A program made the translations under genes and the position numbers. A stretch of 64,000 bases of DNA, from the NCBI RefSeq assembly GCF_004923315.1, contig NZ_CP039650.1, positions 868,001-932,000 on the forward strand. The letters are read 5' to 3'. Each line of letters starts with the position of its first letter. Position 1 is the stretch's first letter. Shown here piece after piece: positions 49,487 to 57,885 of the stretch. The notes beneath the pieces are model-generated. The model did not search any database and was not told the origin of the DNA. It was given only the letters and a program-made list of their open reading frames with translations. Origin of the DNA: Azospirillum sp. TSA2s. Lineage in GTDB: Bacteria > Pseudomonadota > Alphaproteobacteria > Azospirillales > Azospirillaceae.

Positions 49487-50689
49487 TCAGGTCGCCCGCG
49501 TTGCCGCCCGTGTCCGCCTTGTGCCGGCGACATGGAGCAGCCCGTAGCCGACCAGCGCCGAGGCGAGCGAGCCGGCCAGCACGCCCAGCCGCACCGCCAC
49601 CGCATGCTCCGGGTCGGCGAAGGCCAGCGTCCCGATGAACAGGCTCATGGTGAAACCGATACCCGTCAGAACGGCGACGCCGTAGACCTGACCCCAGCTG
49701 GCCCGCGCCGGCCGCTCGACCACGCCGATATGCACGGCGATCCACACGGCGAGGAACACGCCCACCTGCTTGCCCACGAACAGGCCCAGCGCGATGCCCA
49801 GCGGCACCGGCTCCAGCAGGCTGGCGGGGGTGATGCCGTCCAGCGGCACGCCGGCGTTGGCCAGCGCGAAGACCGGCATGATGAGGAAGGCGACCCAGGG
49901 ATGCAGCGCATGCTCCAGGCAATAGAGCGGCGCATCCTCCGCCCGCTTGCCGTCGGGATCCTTGACCCGCAGCGGAATGGCGAAGGCCAGCACCACGCCG
50001 GCCAGCGTGGCGTGGATCCCCGATTTCAGCACGCACACCCACAGCACCAGCCCCAGCAGCAGATAGGGCGTCAGCGAACGCACCCCGGCCCGGTTCAGCA
50101 GCCACAGCCCGACGGCCGATGCCGCCGCCAGCCCCAGCGCCATCGGCACCAGCCCGTGGCTGTAGAAGACGGCGATGATCACGATGGCGCCCAGATCGTC
50201 CATGATCGCCAGCGCCAGCAGGAAGACGCGCAGGCTGCCCGGCACGCGGTTGCCCAGCAGGGCCAGCACGCCGAGAGCGAAGGCGATGTCGGTGGCCGCC
50301 GGGATCGCCCAGCCCTGCAGGGCGCCCGGTTCGGCCTGGGCGAACAGGCAATAGACCAGCGCCGGCACCGCCATGCCGCCCAGCGCGGCGATGCCCGGCA
50401 GCATCGCCTTGGCCGGGCTGGACAATTCGCCCTCCAGCACCTCGCGCTTGATCTCCAGCCCGACCAGCAGGAAGAAGATCGCCATCAGCCCGTCGTTGAT
50501 CCACAGGATCAGCGGCTTGTCCAAGCCGACGCCACCCGCCGTCACCGCCAGCTTCGTCGCCAGGATCGTGTCGTACAGCGGGGCCGCCGGCGAGTTCGCC
50601 CACAACAGGGCGAGCACCGCCGCAATCATCAGGACCACGCCGCTGGCGCTTTCGGTTTTCAGGAAGGTGGCGAGGCGTCCAAGCGTCAT
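49487..50689 (-). CDS. nhaA: Na+/H+ antiporter NhaA
   Basis: NhaA exchanges protons for sodium across the inner membrane to control pH and salt. The 400-residue product has about 12 membrane helices, the ion-binding Asp pair in LALAIMDDLGAIVIIAVFYS, IFFLLVGLEIKREVLEGELS, PAATDIAFALGVLALLG and a conserved GIGFTMSLFIGTLAF. All are typical. The ATG giving MTLGRLATF is used; 13 more codons are open upstream. It is monocistronic. Confidence 0.96.
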   Translation of the reverse strand: MTLGRLATFLKTESASGVVLMIAAVLALLWANSPAAPLYDTILATKLAVTAGGVGLDKPLILWINDGLMAIFFLLVGLEIKREVLEGELSSPAKAMLPGIAALGGMAVPALVYCLFAQAEPGALQGWAIPAATDIAFALGVLALLGNRVPGSLRVFLLALAIMDDLGAIVIIAVFYSHGLVPMALGLAAASAVGLWLLNRAGVRSLTPYLLLGLVLWVCVLKSGIHATLAGVVLAFAIPLRVKDPDGKRAEDAPLYCLEHALHPWVAFLIMPVFALANAGVPLDGITPASLLEPVPLGIALGLFVGKQVGVFLAVWIAVHIGVVERPARASWGQVYGVAVLTGIGFTMSLFIGTLAFADPEHAVAVRLGVLAGSLASALVGYGLLHVAGTRRTRAATRAT

Positions 50690-51048
50690 CGCGTCTCGTC
50701 TTTCCGGTCTGTTGGTGGAAAGGAACAAATGGCACCGTCAGGCTTCCGTTGGAAGACGCGGATGTCGAAAAATGCGTACGCCAACGATCGGCAGAGCATC
50801 GCGGCGAATTGACGCGCATGTGCATCTAAGCTGCTGCTGCTGCTCCGAATTTTGACGCCGAATACTTGAGGCCAGTCGGGCTTATGTCTTTTGATCGCTG
50901 GCGATGTCTGAGGGCAGCCGACACAATTCACCCAACAGCATCAGCAGAGCCGAAGGCCGATCGCTCCCAAGGCAATCAAAAATTGGGGCGATCACCGCAA
51001 GGCTCGGGGCAGGCCGGCAAACGGCCGCCCGTTCCGGAGGAAACGACC
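50690..51048. other. Intergenic stretch upstream of nhaA and the zinc-finger gene
   Basis: I see no gene and no strong promoter. A short run of GCT triplets (about 50828-50842) is the only repeat. The stretch must contain both divergent promoters. Confidence 0.4.
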
Positions 51049-51285
51049 ATGACCACGCTTTACTGCGCCTGCTGCGGCAGGCCCTTCGTCCGCACGTCCG
51101 CCCGCGGTCCGGCGCCCTTCTATTGCTCCCAGGATTGCCGGCTTCAGATGGCGGTCCGCCGGCGCGCCTGGAGCGGCAGGACGGCCACCCGGCAGACCGT
51201 CGAGCGGCACGAGGTGGAGCCGGCCCCCTTCGGCCGCGTCCCCGCCGCGGCAGGCGGACAGCGGGCCGCAGCCTCCTGGAGGTGA
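51049..51285 (+). CDS. Small putative zinc-ribbon protein
   Basis: The 78-residue product starts MTTLYCACCGRPFVRTSARG and continues APFYCSQDCRLQM, giving a CxxC plus CxxxC zinc-binding set like that of small ribbon proteins found beside many alphaproteobacterial genes. The rest is basic and Ala-rich, without a recognisable domain. GGAGGAAA just before the ATG is a strong ribosome site. It is followed after 188 bases by the TerC gene on the same strand. DNA or RNA binding is possible but unproved. Confidence 0.65.
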   Translation: MTTLYCACCGRPFVRTSARGPAPFYCSQDCRLQMAVRRRAWSGRTATRQTVERHEVEPAPFGRVPAAAGGQRAAASWR

Positions 51286-51473
51286 AACGCACCGCCCCCG
51301 GATCAACGGCAAGACGGCGTCAGGACGGGGGAAGAATGGCGGAAAAATGGAACTGGCCCCTCTTGCAGCGGACCGCGGCCGACCTCATGTGGTCGCGGTC
51401 ACGCTGGTGCCCTGCGGTGCCGGCGTGCAGCCTGTCGACTGCACCCATTTGACCGCCGGAGCCCCGCCCCTTC

Positions 51474-52193
51474 ATGCTCGACCTTCTCGCCGACCCGAAT
51501 GTCTGGGCCAGCCTTCTGACGTTGACCGCGTTGGAGATCGTGCTGGGCATCGACAACATCATCTTCATCTCGATCATGGCGTCGAAGCTGCCGCCCGAAC
51601 GGCAGCACAGTGCGCGCCGCGTCGGTCTCGCGCTGGCGCTGCTGACCCGCCTGGCCCTGCTGGCCTCCATCGCCTGGGTGGCGCAGCTGACCCAGCCGCT
51701 GTTCACCGTCGCCGGCTGGGAGGTGTCGGGCCGCGACCTGATCCTGATCCTGGGCGGCCTGTTCCTGCTGGCCAAGGGCACGCTGGAGATCCACCACACC
51801 GTCGAAGGCCATGAGGAGAGCGGGTCGGCGCCCAAGCACGCCACCTTCACCTCGGTGGTCGTCCAGATCATGTTCCTGGACATCGTCTTCTCGCTCGACA
51901 GCGTCATCACCGCCGTCGGCATGTCCGACCATCTGCCGGTGATGATCGCCGCCGTCGTCATCGCCATGGCGGTGATGCTGTTCGCCTCCGGCCCGGTCGG
52001 CGACTTCGTCAACCGTCACACCACGGTGAAGATGCTGGCGCTGTCCTTCCTGCTGCTGGTCGGCGTGGCGCTGGTGGCGGACGGCCTGGGCTTCCACATT
52101 CCCAAGGGCTACCTTTACTTCGCCATCGCCTTCTCCGCCCTGGTGGAGGCGCTGAACCTGTTGGCACGGCGCAAGCAGAGCCCGGGGCACTGA
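51474..52193 (+). CDS. TerC-family integral membrane protein
   Basis: The 239-residue product has about seven membrane helices and the paired acidic motifs of TerC: LEIVLGIDNIIFISIMASKL (about 19) and MFLDIVFSLDSVITAVGM (about 134). The family includes manganese exporters that help load secreted proteins and tellurite-resistance proteins. Manganese or related metal export is the best guess. I looked for a yybP-ykoY manganese riboswitch in the 188 bases upstream and did not see one. Confidence 0.92.
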   Translation: MLDLLADPNVWASLLTLTALEIVLGIDNIIFISIMASKLPPERQHSARRVGLALALLTRLALLASIAWVAQLTQPLFTVAGWEVSGRDLILILGGLFLLAKGTLEIHHTVEGHEESGSAPKHATFTSVVVQIMFLDIVFSLDSVITAVGMSDHLPVMIAAVVIAMAVMLFASGPVGDFVNRHTTVKMLALSFLLLVGVALVADGLGFHIPKGYLYFAIAFSALVEALNLLARRKQSPGH

Positions 52194-52247
52194 CGGCAAA
52201 GAGGGACGGCAAAGAGGGGCGCCCTTCCCGGCGCCCCCTTCTCTCCC

Positions 52248-52658
52248 TCACGCCTCGGCGCGGTCGGCCATCATGTGCTCGTAAGCGACCTTGAACAGGT
52301 CGCGGATCGACACGATGCCGACCGCGCGCTTGCCCTGGGTGATGGGCAGGTGGCGGTAATGCTTGTCGTGCATCAGCTTCAGCGCGTCGACCGCGTCGGC
52401 ATCGGGCGGCAGGCTGTCGGGGTTGCGGGTCATCACCGTCCCCACCTCCACCGCCGACGGGTCGAGATCCTTGGACAGCACCTTGTTGTTCAGGTCGCGC
52501 TCGGTGACGATGCCGATCAGGGCGCCGTGATCGACCACCAGAACCGCGCCGATGTTCTTTTCGGCCATCATCTTCGACACGGTGGCGACGGAGGTATCCT
52601 CCGGCACCAGGATCAGCTCCTGCGACTTCACGACGTCCGGAACCAGCTTGCGTTTCAT
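52248..52658 (-). CDS. Tandem CBS-domain protein
   Basis: The 136-residue product is a pair of CBS domains, about 10-65 and 75-130: TSVATVSKMMAEKNIGAVLV, IGIVTERDLNNKVL, then DALKLMHDKHYRHLPIT and AVGIVSIRDLFKVA. CBS pairs bind adenine nucleotides or SAM and regulate partner proteins. Nothing else is fused to it. GGGGAAGTC precedes the chosen ATG. Its partner is unknown. Confidence 0.9.
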   Translation of the reverse strand: MKRKLVPDVVKSQELILVPEDTSVATVSKMMAEKNIGAVLVVDHGALIGIVTERDLNNKVLSKDLDPSAVEVGTVMTRNPDSLPPDADAVDALKLMHDKHYRHLPITQGKRAVGIVSIRDLFKVAYEHMMADRAEA

Positions 52659-52776
52659 GACTTCCCCGAGGATCTGGTTGTTGTGGACCAGACTGTAGCC
52701 AAAGCGGACGATCGGGGAGAACAACGGCATCGCAGCAGAAGCGGCGCCGATTGTCGCAGGCAGACCTTACGAATAC

Positions 52777-54006
52777 TTACGAAGCTTTTGGAACCGAAGC
52801 ATTGGGCGTCGCCATTGCCGATCCCGCCGATGCCTGCCGCCCGGCGATCACCATGCCCAGCACCAGCAGCAGCGTGCCCAGCACCACCGCGGCGGCGGCC
52901 CCCAGCAGCGCGGCGTTGAAGCTGCCGGTGCGCGTCACCACCAGCCCGGCCGGAAGCGGCCCGATGATCTGCCCCAGCCCATAGGCGGCGGTCAGCGCCC
53001 CGACCACCCGTGCCGACGCTCCACCCGACAGTTGCCGCCCCAGCGCGAAGGCCTGCGACACGATCCCGACAAAGGTGCCGCCGAACAGCAGGGCCGAGAC
53101 CACCGACGCGGTGGGCGATCCGGTCATCGGCAGCAGGATGGCCACCGTCTGCGTCAGATGCGCCAGGATCAGCGACCACCAGCTGTTGGTGCGCCGGGCG
53201 ACCGCGGCCCAGAACACCCCGGCGCCCATCGCCCCGATGCCGACGACCATCCAGGCGGCCTCGCCCACCGCGGCGGTGCCGGGATCGGTCTTCAGGATCG
53301 ACACCAGGAAGGTGGCCGACACGATGTAGCCGCCGCCCTCCAGGAAATAGGCGACCGTCAGCAGCAGCAGCGGCGCCGACAGCCCGCCCGCCCGCGCCGG
53401 GGCGGCCCCCTCCGCCTTGGCGACCGCCGCATGGCATTGCGGCGCCGGATCGCGCACCCAAAGGCCGGGCATCAGCCCCAGCACGGCACAGATCGCCCCC
53501 AAGGACAGCCAGTCGCCGTCCCAGCCCAGCCGTCCGCCGAACAGCGCGACGAACAGGCCGGAGGCGGCGATGCCCACCCCGATCCCGGTGTAGAGCCAGC
53601 CGGCCAGCCGCTCCCCGCCGCCGCGGGTCAGCGTGTCCAGCACCATGGCGATGCCCAGGATGAAGATGCCGGCGCTCGACACCCCCGACAGGAAGCGCAG
53701 GACCAGCCAGACCGGCATCGCCTGCCCGGCGTCCCCGAGATCGAGCCCCATCGCCGCGGTGGTGGCGACGCTGATCAGCAGCGACAGCCGGAACACGGCG
53801 GTCCGCGTGGCGCCGTGCGGCACCAGACCGGCCCCCAGCGCCCCGACGAAATAGCCCAGATAGTTCAGCGAGGCGAGCAGCCCCGCCCCGTCGGCTCTCA
53901 GCCCGGTGGCCTCCTGCATCGCCGGCAGGATCGGGGTGAAGGCGAAGCGCGCGACACCCATTGCGATGGCAAGCCCGATCAGGCCGCCAACCAGCACCCG
54001 AACCAT
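52777..54006 (-). CDS. YbfB/YjiJ-family major facilitator transporter
   Basis: The 409-residue product has 12 predicted membrane helices and family signatures: LIGLAIAMGVARFAFTPILP at the N-terminus, GLLASLNYLGYFVGALGAG, and LRFLSGVSSAGIFILGIAMV. GQIIGPLPAGLVVTRTGSFN lies near the end. Substrates in this group are unknown; export of a small metabolite is likely. The start MVRVLVGG follows GAGAGGG. It is divergent from a LysR gene, which very probably controls it. Confidence 0.9.
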   Translation of the reverse strand: MVRVLVGGLIGLAIAMGVARFAFTPILPAMQEATGLRADGAGLLASLNYLGYFVGALGAGLVPHGATRTAVFRLSLLISVATTAAMGLDLGDAGQAMPVWLVLRFLSGVSSAGIFILGIAMVLDTLTRGGGERLAGWLYTGIGVGIAASGLFVALFGGRLGWDGDWLSLGAICAVLGLMPGLWVRDPAPQCHAAVAKAEGAAPARAGGLSAPLLLLTVAYFLEGGGYIVSATFLVSILKTDPGTAAVGEAAWMVVGIGAMGAGVFWAAVARRTNSWWSLILAHLTQTVAILLPMTGSPTASVVSALLFGGTFVGIVSQAFALGRQLSGGASARVVGALTAAYGLGQIIGPLPAGLVVTRTGSFNAALLGAAAAVVLGTLLLVLGMVIAGRQASAGSAMATPNASVPKAS

Positions 54007-54046
54007 GTTCCACGCCCTCTCGGTGTTCGGCCGGCTCGTTGAAACA

Positions 54047-54074
54047 GGAACTGTTTGGAAAAACGAACCGTTCG
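54047..54074 (+). promoter_or_regulatory. Candidate EcfG-type promoter upstream of the LysR gene
   Basis: GGAAC and CGTTCG are separated by 17 bases, matching GGAAC-N16/17-CGTT. It lies 125 bases before the LysR start, in the shared divergent region. Confidence 0.4.
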
Positions 54075-54199
54075 GCCGGCCGATTGATTTGCGGTTCATC
54101 ATGGCCGCGGCACTGCCCTCATTTCCAATGAATTGTTCTGATGATAAGCTCCACTTTCAGTGATGGGTGCCATGCATTGGCAGTTGGGGAGATGGTGCG

Positions 54200-55144
54200 A
54201 TGGATCTGGCCGGTTTGCGGGTGGTGAAGGCGGTGGCCGACACCGGCAGCGTCAGCCGGGCGGCGGAGGCGCTGAACTGCGTGCAGTCCAACGTCACCGC
54301 GCGGATCAAGCGGCTGGAGGAGGATTTGGGCGTCGACCTGTTCCTGCGCCTCAGCCGCGGGATGGAGCCGACGCCGGCCGGCCGGGTGCTCAGCGGCTAT
54401 GCCGACCGGGTGCTGCGGCTGGTCGCCCAGGCCCGCGACGCGGTGGCGGAGGCGGCCGGGCGCGGCGGCCGGCTGGCGGTGGGCAGCATGGAATCGACCG
54501 CCGCGGTGCGGTTGCCGCCGATCCTAGCCCGTTTCCACCGCGACCACCCCGACGTGGAGCTGACCATCACCCCCGGCCCGACCGAGACCCTGCTGGGCGA
54601 CGTGCTGGCCGGACGGCTGGACGGCGCCTTCGTCGGCGGCGAGGTGGCGCATCCCGACCTGACCGCCCGGCGCATCTTCGACGAGGAGCTGGTGCTGGCC
54701 GAACCGGCCGCCGGGCTGACCACCGACTCCGCCCGCCGCACCCTGATCGCCTTCGGCCGGGCCTGCGCCTATCGCGGCCGGGCGGAGATGGCGATGCGCG
54801 AGGCCGGGCGCGTGCCCTTCCGCGTCATGGAGTTCGGGGCGCTGGACGCCATCCTGGGCTGCGTCGGCGCCGGCATGGGGGTGACCGTCATCCCGCGCTC
54901 CGTCGTGGAGCGCGATCCATGGCGCGAACTGCTGGTCGCCCGGCCGCTGCCGCAAGCGCTGGGCCGCATGCCGACGCAGTTCGTGCGCCGCACCGACGCC
55001 ATCGAGACCGCCAGCCTGCGCGCCTTCCTGGACGCCTTCTCCGGGGACACCGCTTCCGTTGCCCATTCGAAAAAGGCCGCCACGGGTGCGACAGGGTCGC
55101 CCACATCACGCGCAGGGTTGAACGGTTCGTCTGCGGCATGCTAG
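54200..55144 (+). CDS. LysR-family transcriptional regulator
   Basis: The 314-residue product has a LysR helix-turn-helix: LRVVKAVADTGSVSRAAEAL, then NCVQSNVTARIKRLEEDLGV (about 25-44). A substrate-binding domain (about 92-290) includes RLAVGSMESTAAVRLPPIL and GCVGAGMGVTVIPRSVV. It resembles the branch that controls divergent YbfB-type transporters. GGGGAGATG precedes the ATG. The last 25 residues are Ser/Ala-rich and outside the domain. Confidence 0.93.
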   Translation: MDLAGLRVVKAVADTGSVSRAAEALNCVQSNVTARIKRLEEDLGVDLFLRLSRGMEPTPAGRVLSGYADRVLRLVAQARDAVAEAAGRGGRLAVGSMESTAAVRLPPILARFHRDHPDVELTITPGPTETLLGDVLAGRLDGAFVGGEVAHPDLTARRIFDEELVLAEPAAGLTTDSARRTLIAFGRACAYRGRAEMAMREAGRVPFRVMEFGALDAILGCVGAGMGVTVIPRSVVERDPWRELLVARPLPQALGRMPTQFVRRTDAIETASLRAFLDAFSGDTASVAHSKKAATGATGSPTSRAGLNGSSAAC

Positions 55145-55229
55145 GCAGGCGCGGGTTGGCCATCCGGCCCGTTGCCATGCGCGTGCCCATTCCTGCCGGC
55201 ACCGCCGGCCGGAACAGCGGAGAAGAATC

Positions 55230-55562
55230 ATGCCCTACGTCGTCACCGACGGCTGCATCAAGTGCAAGTACACCGACTGCGTCGAAGTCTGCCCCGTGGA
55301 TTGCTTCTACGAGGGTGAGAACATGCTGGTCATCCACCCGGACGAGTGCATCGACTGCGGCGTGTGCGAGCCGGAATGCCCGGCCGAAGCGATCGTCCCC
55401 GATACCGACGACCGCGCGACCAAGTGGCTGGAGATGAACCGCGACTATTCCGGCCAGTGGCCGAACATCACCCGCAAGAAAGACGCGCCGCCCGACGCCG
55501 ACGAGTTCAAGGGCGTCGACGGCAAGTTCGAGAAGTACTTCTCCCCGAAGGCGGGCGGCTGA
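55230..55562 (+). CDS. fdxA: 7Fe-8S ferredoxin FdxA
   Basis: The 110-residue product has the two-cluster ferredoxin pattern: GCIKCKYTDCVEVCPVDCFY for the first cluster (3Fe-4S type) and CIDCGVCEPECPAEAIVPDT for the second (4Fe-4S). The C-terminal extension EMNRDYSGQWPNITRKKD is typical of the FdxA group. It carries electrons at low potential in the cytosol; its partner enzyme is not obvious here. GGAGAAGAATC precedes the ATG. Confidence 0.95.
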   Translation: MPYVVTDGCIKCKYTDCVEVCPVDCFYEGENMLVIHPDECIDCGVCEPECPAEAIVPDTDDRATKWLEMNRDYSGQWPNITRKKDAPPDADEFKGVDGKFEKYFSPKAGG

Positions 55563-55704
55563 GGCCGGACCAGCGGATGCGGCCCGGCCATTCCGAGTCG
55601 GGCTGCATCAACCGATTGATCCCGTCGATGTTGCTATGCAAAATCGACGGGGCGGCCATGGCCGGGCGATGAACGATTTCCGCCCGGTAGATTGCGCGTT
55701 CCCT

Positions 55705-55733
55705 TTGTAACTCGGGCGTAACATCGCTATAAT
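55705..55733 (+). promoter_or_regulatory. Strong sigma-70 promoter of carD
   Basis: TTGTAA and a perfect TATAAT are separated by 17 bases. The predicted transcript start (about 55740) is 175 bases before carD. Confidence 0.8.
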
Positions 55734-55739
55734 GCGCGA

Positions 55740-55870
55740 CCGGAGCCGGCCTCCGCGCCATTGCCGGTTTTCCCTATGTTCCAGGACCTGTGGCTTTTGT
55801 GATCGTCGTGGATGGGTCCCATCCCCACGGCGCCATAACTGTCCGGGGTCCTTTTTCGTCCCTTCCACCG
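55740..55870 (+). promoter_or_regulatory. Structured carD leader with an internal terminator-like hairpin
   Basis: Within the leader, AGGACC can pair with GGTCCT, enclosing a strong CGTGG/CCACG hairpin with an inner ATGG/CCAT stem. TTTTCG follows the closing arm. This looks like an attenuator or an independent small RNA of about 125 bases. I do not recognise its family. Confidence 0.4.
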
Positions 55871-55914
55871 GGGCGGCAAAATGGCGTGATCGCGAGAAGT
55901 GAGAGCCAATCCAA

Positions 55915-56415
55915 ATGTCGAACAAGCTTGACTTCGAAGCCGGTGACTTCGTCGTTTATCCGGCTCATGGCGTCGGTCGGGTCGAAGGGATCGAGACCCA
56001 CAGCATCGCCGGACTCGAGGTTCAACTCTACGCGATCACGTTCGAGAAAGAGCGCATGACGCTCAAGGTTCCGGTTACCAAGGCCCGCAACGCCGGCCTG
56101 CGCCGCCTGTCCTCCAAGGACCGCATCAAGGTCGCGCTGGAGACTCTGCAGGGCCGGTCGCGCGTCCGCCGCACCATGTGGAGCCGCCGCGCCCAGGAAT
56201 ATGAGGCCAAGATCAACTCCGGCGATCCGGTGTCCATCGCCGAGGTGGTGCGCGACCTGTACCGCGGCGCCGACCAGTCCGACCAGTCCTACAGCGAGCG
56301 CCAGATCTATCAGGCCGCCCTGGAGCGTCTGGCCCGCGAACTGGCCGCCGTCGAGAAGATCGACGAGACCAAGGCGACGGAGCGTCTGGAGTCGGTGCTG
56401 TCCAAGGCGGCCTGA
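55915..56415 (+). CDS. carD: CarD/CdnL-family transcription regulator
   Basis: CarD binds the beta subunit of RNA polymerase and stabilises open promoter complexes, notably for rRNA and growth genes. The 166-residue product has the N-terminal RNA-polymerase-interaction domain: FEAGDFVVYPAHGVGRVEGI, then LYAITFEKERMTLKVPVTKA. A C-terminal helical DNA-binding part (RRAQEYEAKINSGDP, LARELAAVEKIDE) follows. It is transcribed alone from a strong promoter and ended by a strong terminator, ahead of a pseudo-phosphatase gene and rpoH. Confidence 0.95.
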   Translation: MSNKLDFEAGDFVVYPAHGVGRVEGIETHSIAGLEVQLYAITFEKERMTLKVPVTKARNAGLRRLSSKDRIKVALETLQGRSRVRRTMWSRRAQEYEAKINSGDPVSIAEVVRDLYRGADQSDQSYSERQIYQAALERLARELAAVEKIDETKATERLESVLSKAA

Positions 56416-56461
56416 TTCCAGGGCCTGGGTTCCAGGCTCCTCATATACGTCCGTGACACGA

Positions 56462-56508
56462 ACGGGCGCGCGGCTGCTACGTCACGCCGCGCGCCCGTCT
56501 CGTTTTTC
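56462..56508 (+). terminator. Terminator of carD
   Basis: ACGGGCGCGCGGC pairs perfectly with GCCGCGCGCCCGT, followed by CTCGTTTTTC. Confidence 0.9.
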
Positions 56509-56604
56509 GCCTTTGTTTCCGTGGCATGACACGCCTAAACTCCCGCCGCTTTCCGGCAGACGCCGCCGGAACGACTTCGCGACCGACGTCGAAGGGAATC
56601 CAGT

Positions 56605-57603
56605 TTGGGTCTGCCGCCGCGCCTTGCTCTTCCCAACCGTCAGGCCAGCCGCCATGCCGCGAGCATCGTCGGCGCCATCGAGGATGGCAGCCGTTTCGCC
56701 TCGCTCGGCCGGCCGCGCCGCGTCTGGGCCATCGGCGCCATCCATGCGCAACCCGACCGGCTGGATTTGATCCATCACGCCATCGGCCAGCGATTCCGTC
56801 CCGGCGACCGGCTGGTCTATCTCGGCAACATGATCGGCTTCGGCGACCGGGTGGTGGAGACCATCGACCGGCTGCTGGCCTTCCGCATCGCCCTGCTGGC
56901 GATGCCGGGCATGATCGCGTCGGACATCGTCTATCTGCGCGGCCAGCAAGAGGAGATGTGGCAGAAGTTGCTGCAACTCCATTTCGCTCCCGATCCCCGC
57001 ACCGTGCTGGACTGGATGCTGCGCCAGGGCGTGGCGCCGACGCTGGCCGCCTATGGCGGCAATCAGGATGCCGGTATGGCGGGCGCGCGCGGCGGTGCGG
57101 TGATGCTGGGCCGCTGGACGCGCGAGCTGCGGCAGGCGGTGGCCGCGAGGCCGGGGCATGAACAGCTGTTCAATGCCCTGCGCCGCGCCGCCTACACCGG
57201 CGGGCCTGCAAATGACATTGCCAAGAAAGAGGGGGCCACGAAAGAGGGGGCCGCGAATGACGGGGCACCCGATGGAACCTCGGACGGCGCCGACTGGACC
57301 GGCAACAGCCGGGGGGGCGGAAGCCTGCTGCTGGTCAATTCCGGCATCGATCCCCGGCGCCCGCTGACCGGCCAGGGCGACGCCTTCTGGTGGGGCAGCG
57401 CCGGCTTCGCCCGGCTGGAGCAGCCCTATGGCGGCTTCAATCGTCTGGTGCGCGGCTACGATCCCGGCTGGACGCCGGAAAGCCCCGGCGTGGATGTCGG
57501 ACCGGTGACGGTGACGCTGGACGGCGGCTGCGGCCGTGGTGGTCACCTCGTTTGCGCCTGTTTCGATTCTTTCGGCGAGATGCTGGACCTTTTCCAAGCG
57601 TGA
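56605..57603 (+). CDS. Calcineurin-like phosphoesterase homologue with degenerate metal site (pseudoenzyme)
   Basis: The 332-residue product aligns by eye with Ser/Thr-phosphatase-like metallophosphoesterases, but the metal motifs are broken. The usual GDIHG reads GAIHAQ (44-49), GDYIDRG reads GNMIGFG (74-80), RGNHEE reads RGQQEE (112-117), and the later VHAG reads VNSG. The surrounding helices and spacing are kept (DRLVYLG, VETIDRLLAFR). A low-complexity insert with repeated KEGA units lies at about 210-235. It starts with TTG after GAAGGGA, so the start is uncertain. Catalysis is unlikely; a binding or regulatory role is possible. It sits between carD and rpoH. Confidence 0.7.
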   Translation: MGLPPRLALPNRQASRHAASIVGAIEDGSRFASLGRPRRVWAIGAIHAQPDRLDLIHHAIGQRFRPGDRLVYLGNMIGFGDRVVETIDRLLAFRIALLAMPGMIASDIVYLRGQQEEMWQKLLQLHFAPDPRTVLDWMLRQGVAPTLAAYGGNQDAGMAGARGGAVMLGRWTRELRQAVAARPGHEQLFNALRRAAYTGGPANDIAKKEGATKEGAANDGAPDGTSDGADWTGNSRGGGSLLLVNSGIDPRRPLTGQGDAFWWGSAGFARLEQPYGGFNRLVRGYDPGWTPESPGVDVGPVTVTLDGGCGRGGHLVCACFDSFGEMLDLFQA

Positions 57604-57885
57604 CCCATCCTTAGGTCCAGCCTGACCCTTCAGCCCGTCCGCCCCCTTCCTCCGTACAGGTCCGGCTATCCTTCCGGCAGCCGCCTCATGGGCCGCCGGC
57701 AAAAATCCTCCGTCCCTTGTGATCCGTTCCCCCTACACCTGCGTATGATTCCGCAACAGGGCGCGCTCATGCTTGTTGTTTAACCCGACGGCATCGACCG
57801 GGGGCAGGCGGCAAGCGGCGAAGACCCGATAGTACGGGGATATGCGAAGGAACACGATGCCGCCCAGACGGGAAGGAAGGGACGG

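Noticed and set aside
51286..51473. Possible yybP-ykoY manganese riboswitch ahead of terC
   Set aside because: The region can fold (GACCGCG/CGCGGTC), but the conserved riboswitch core sequences are not present.
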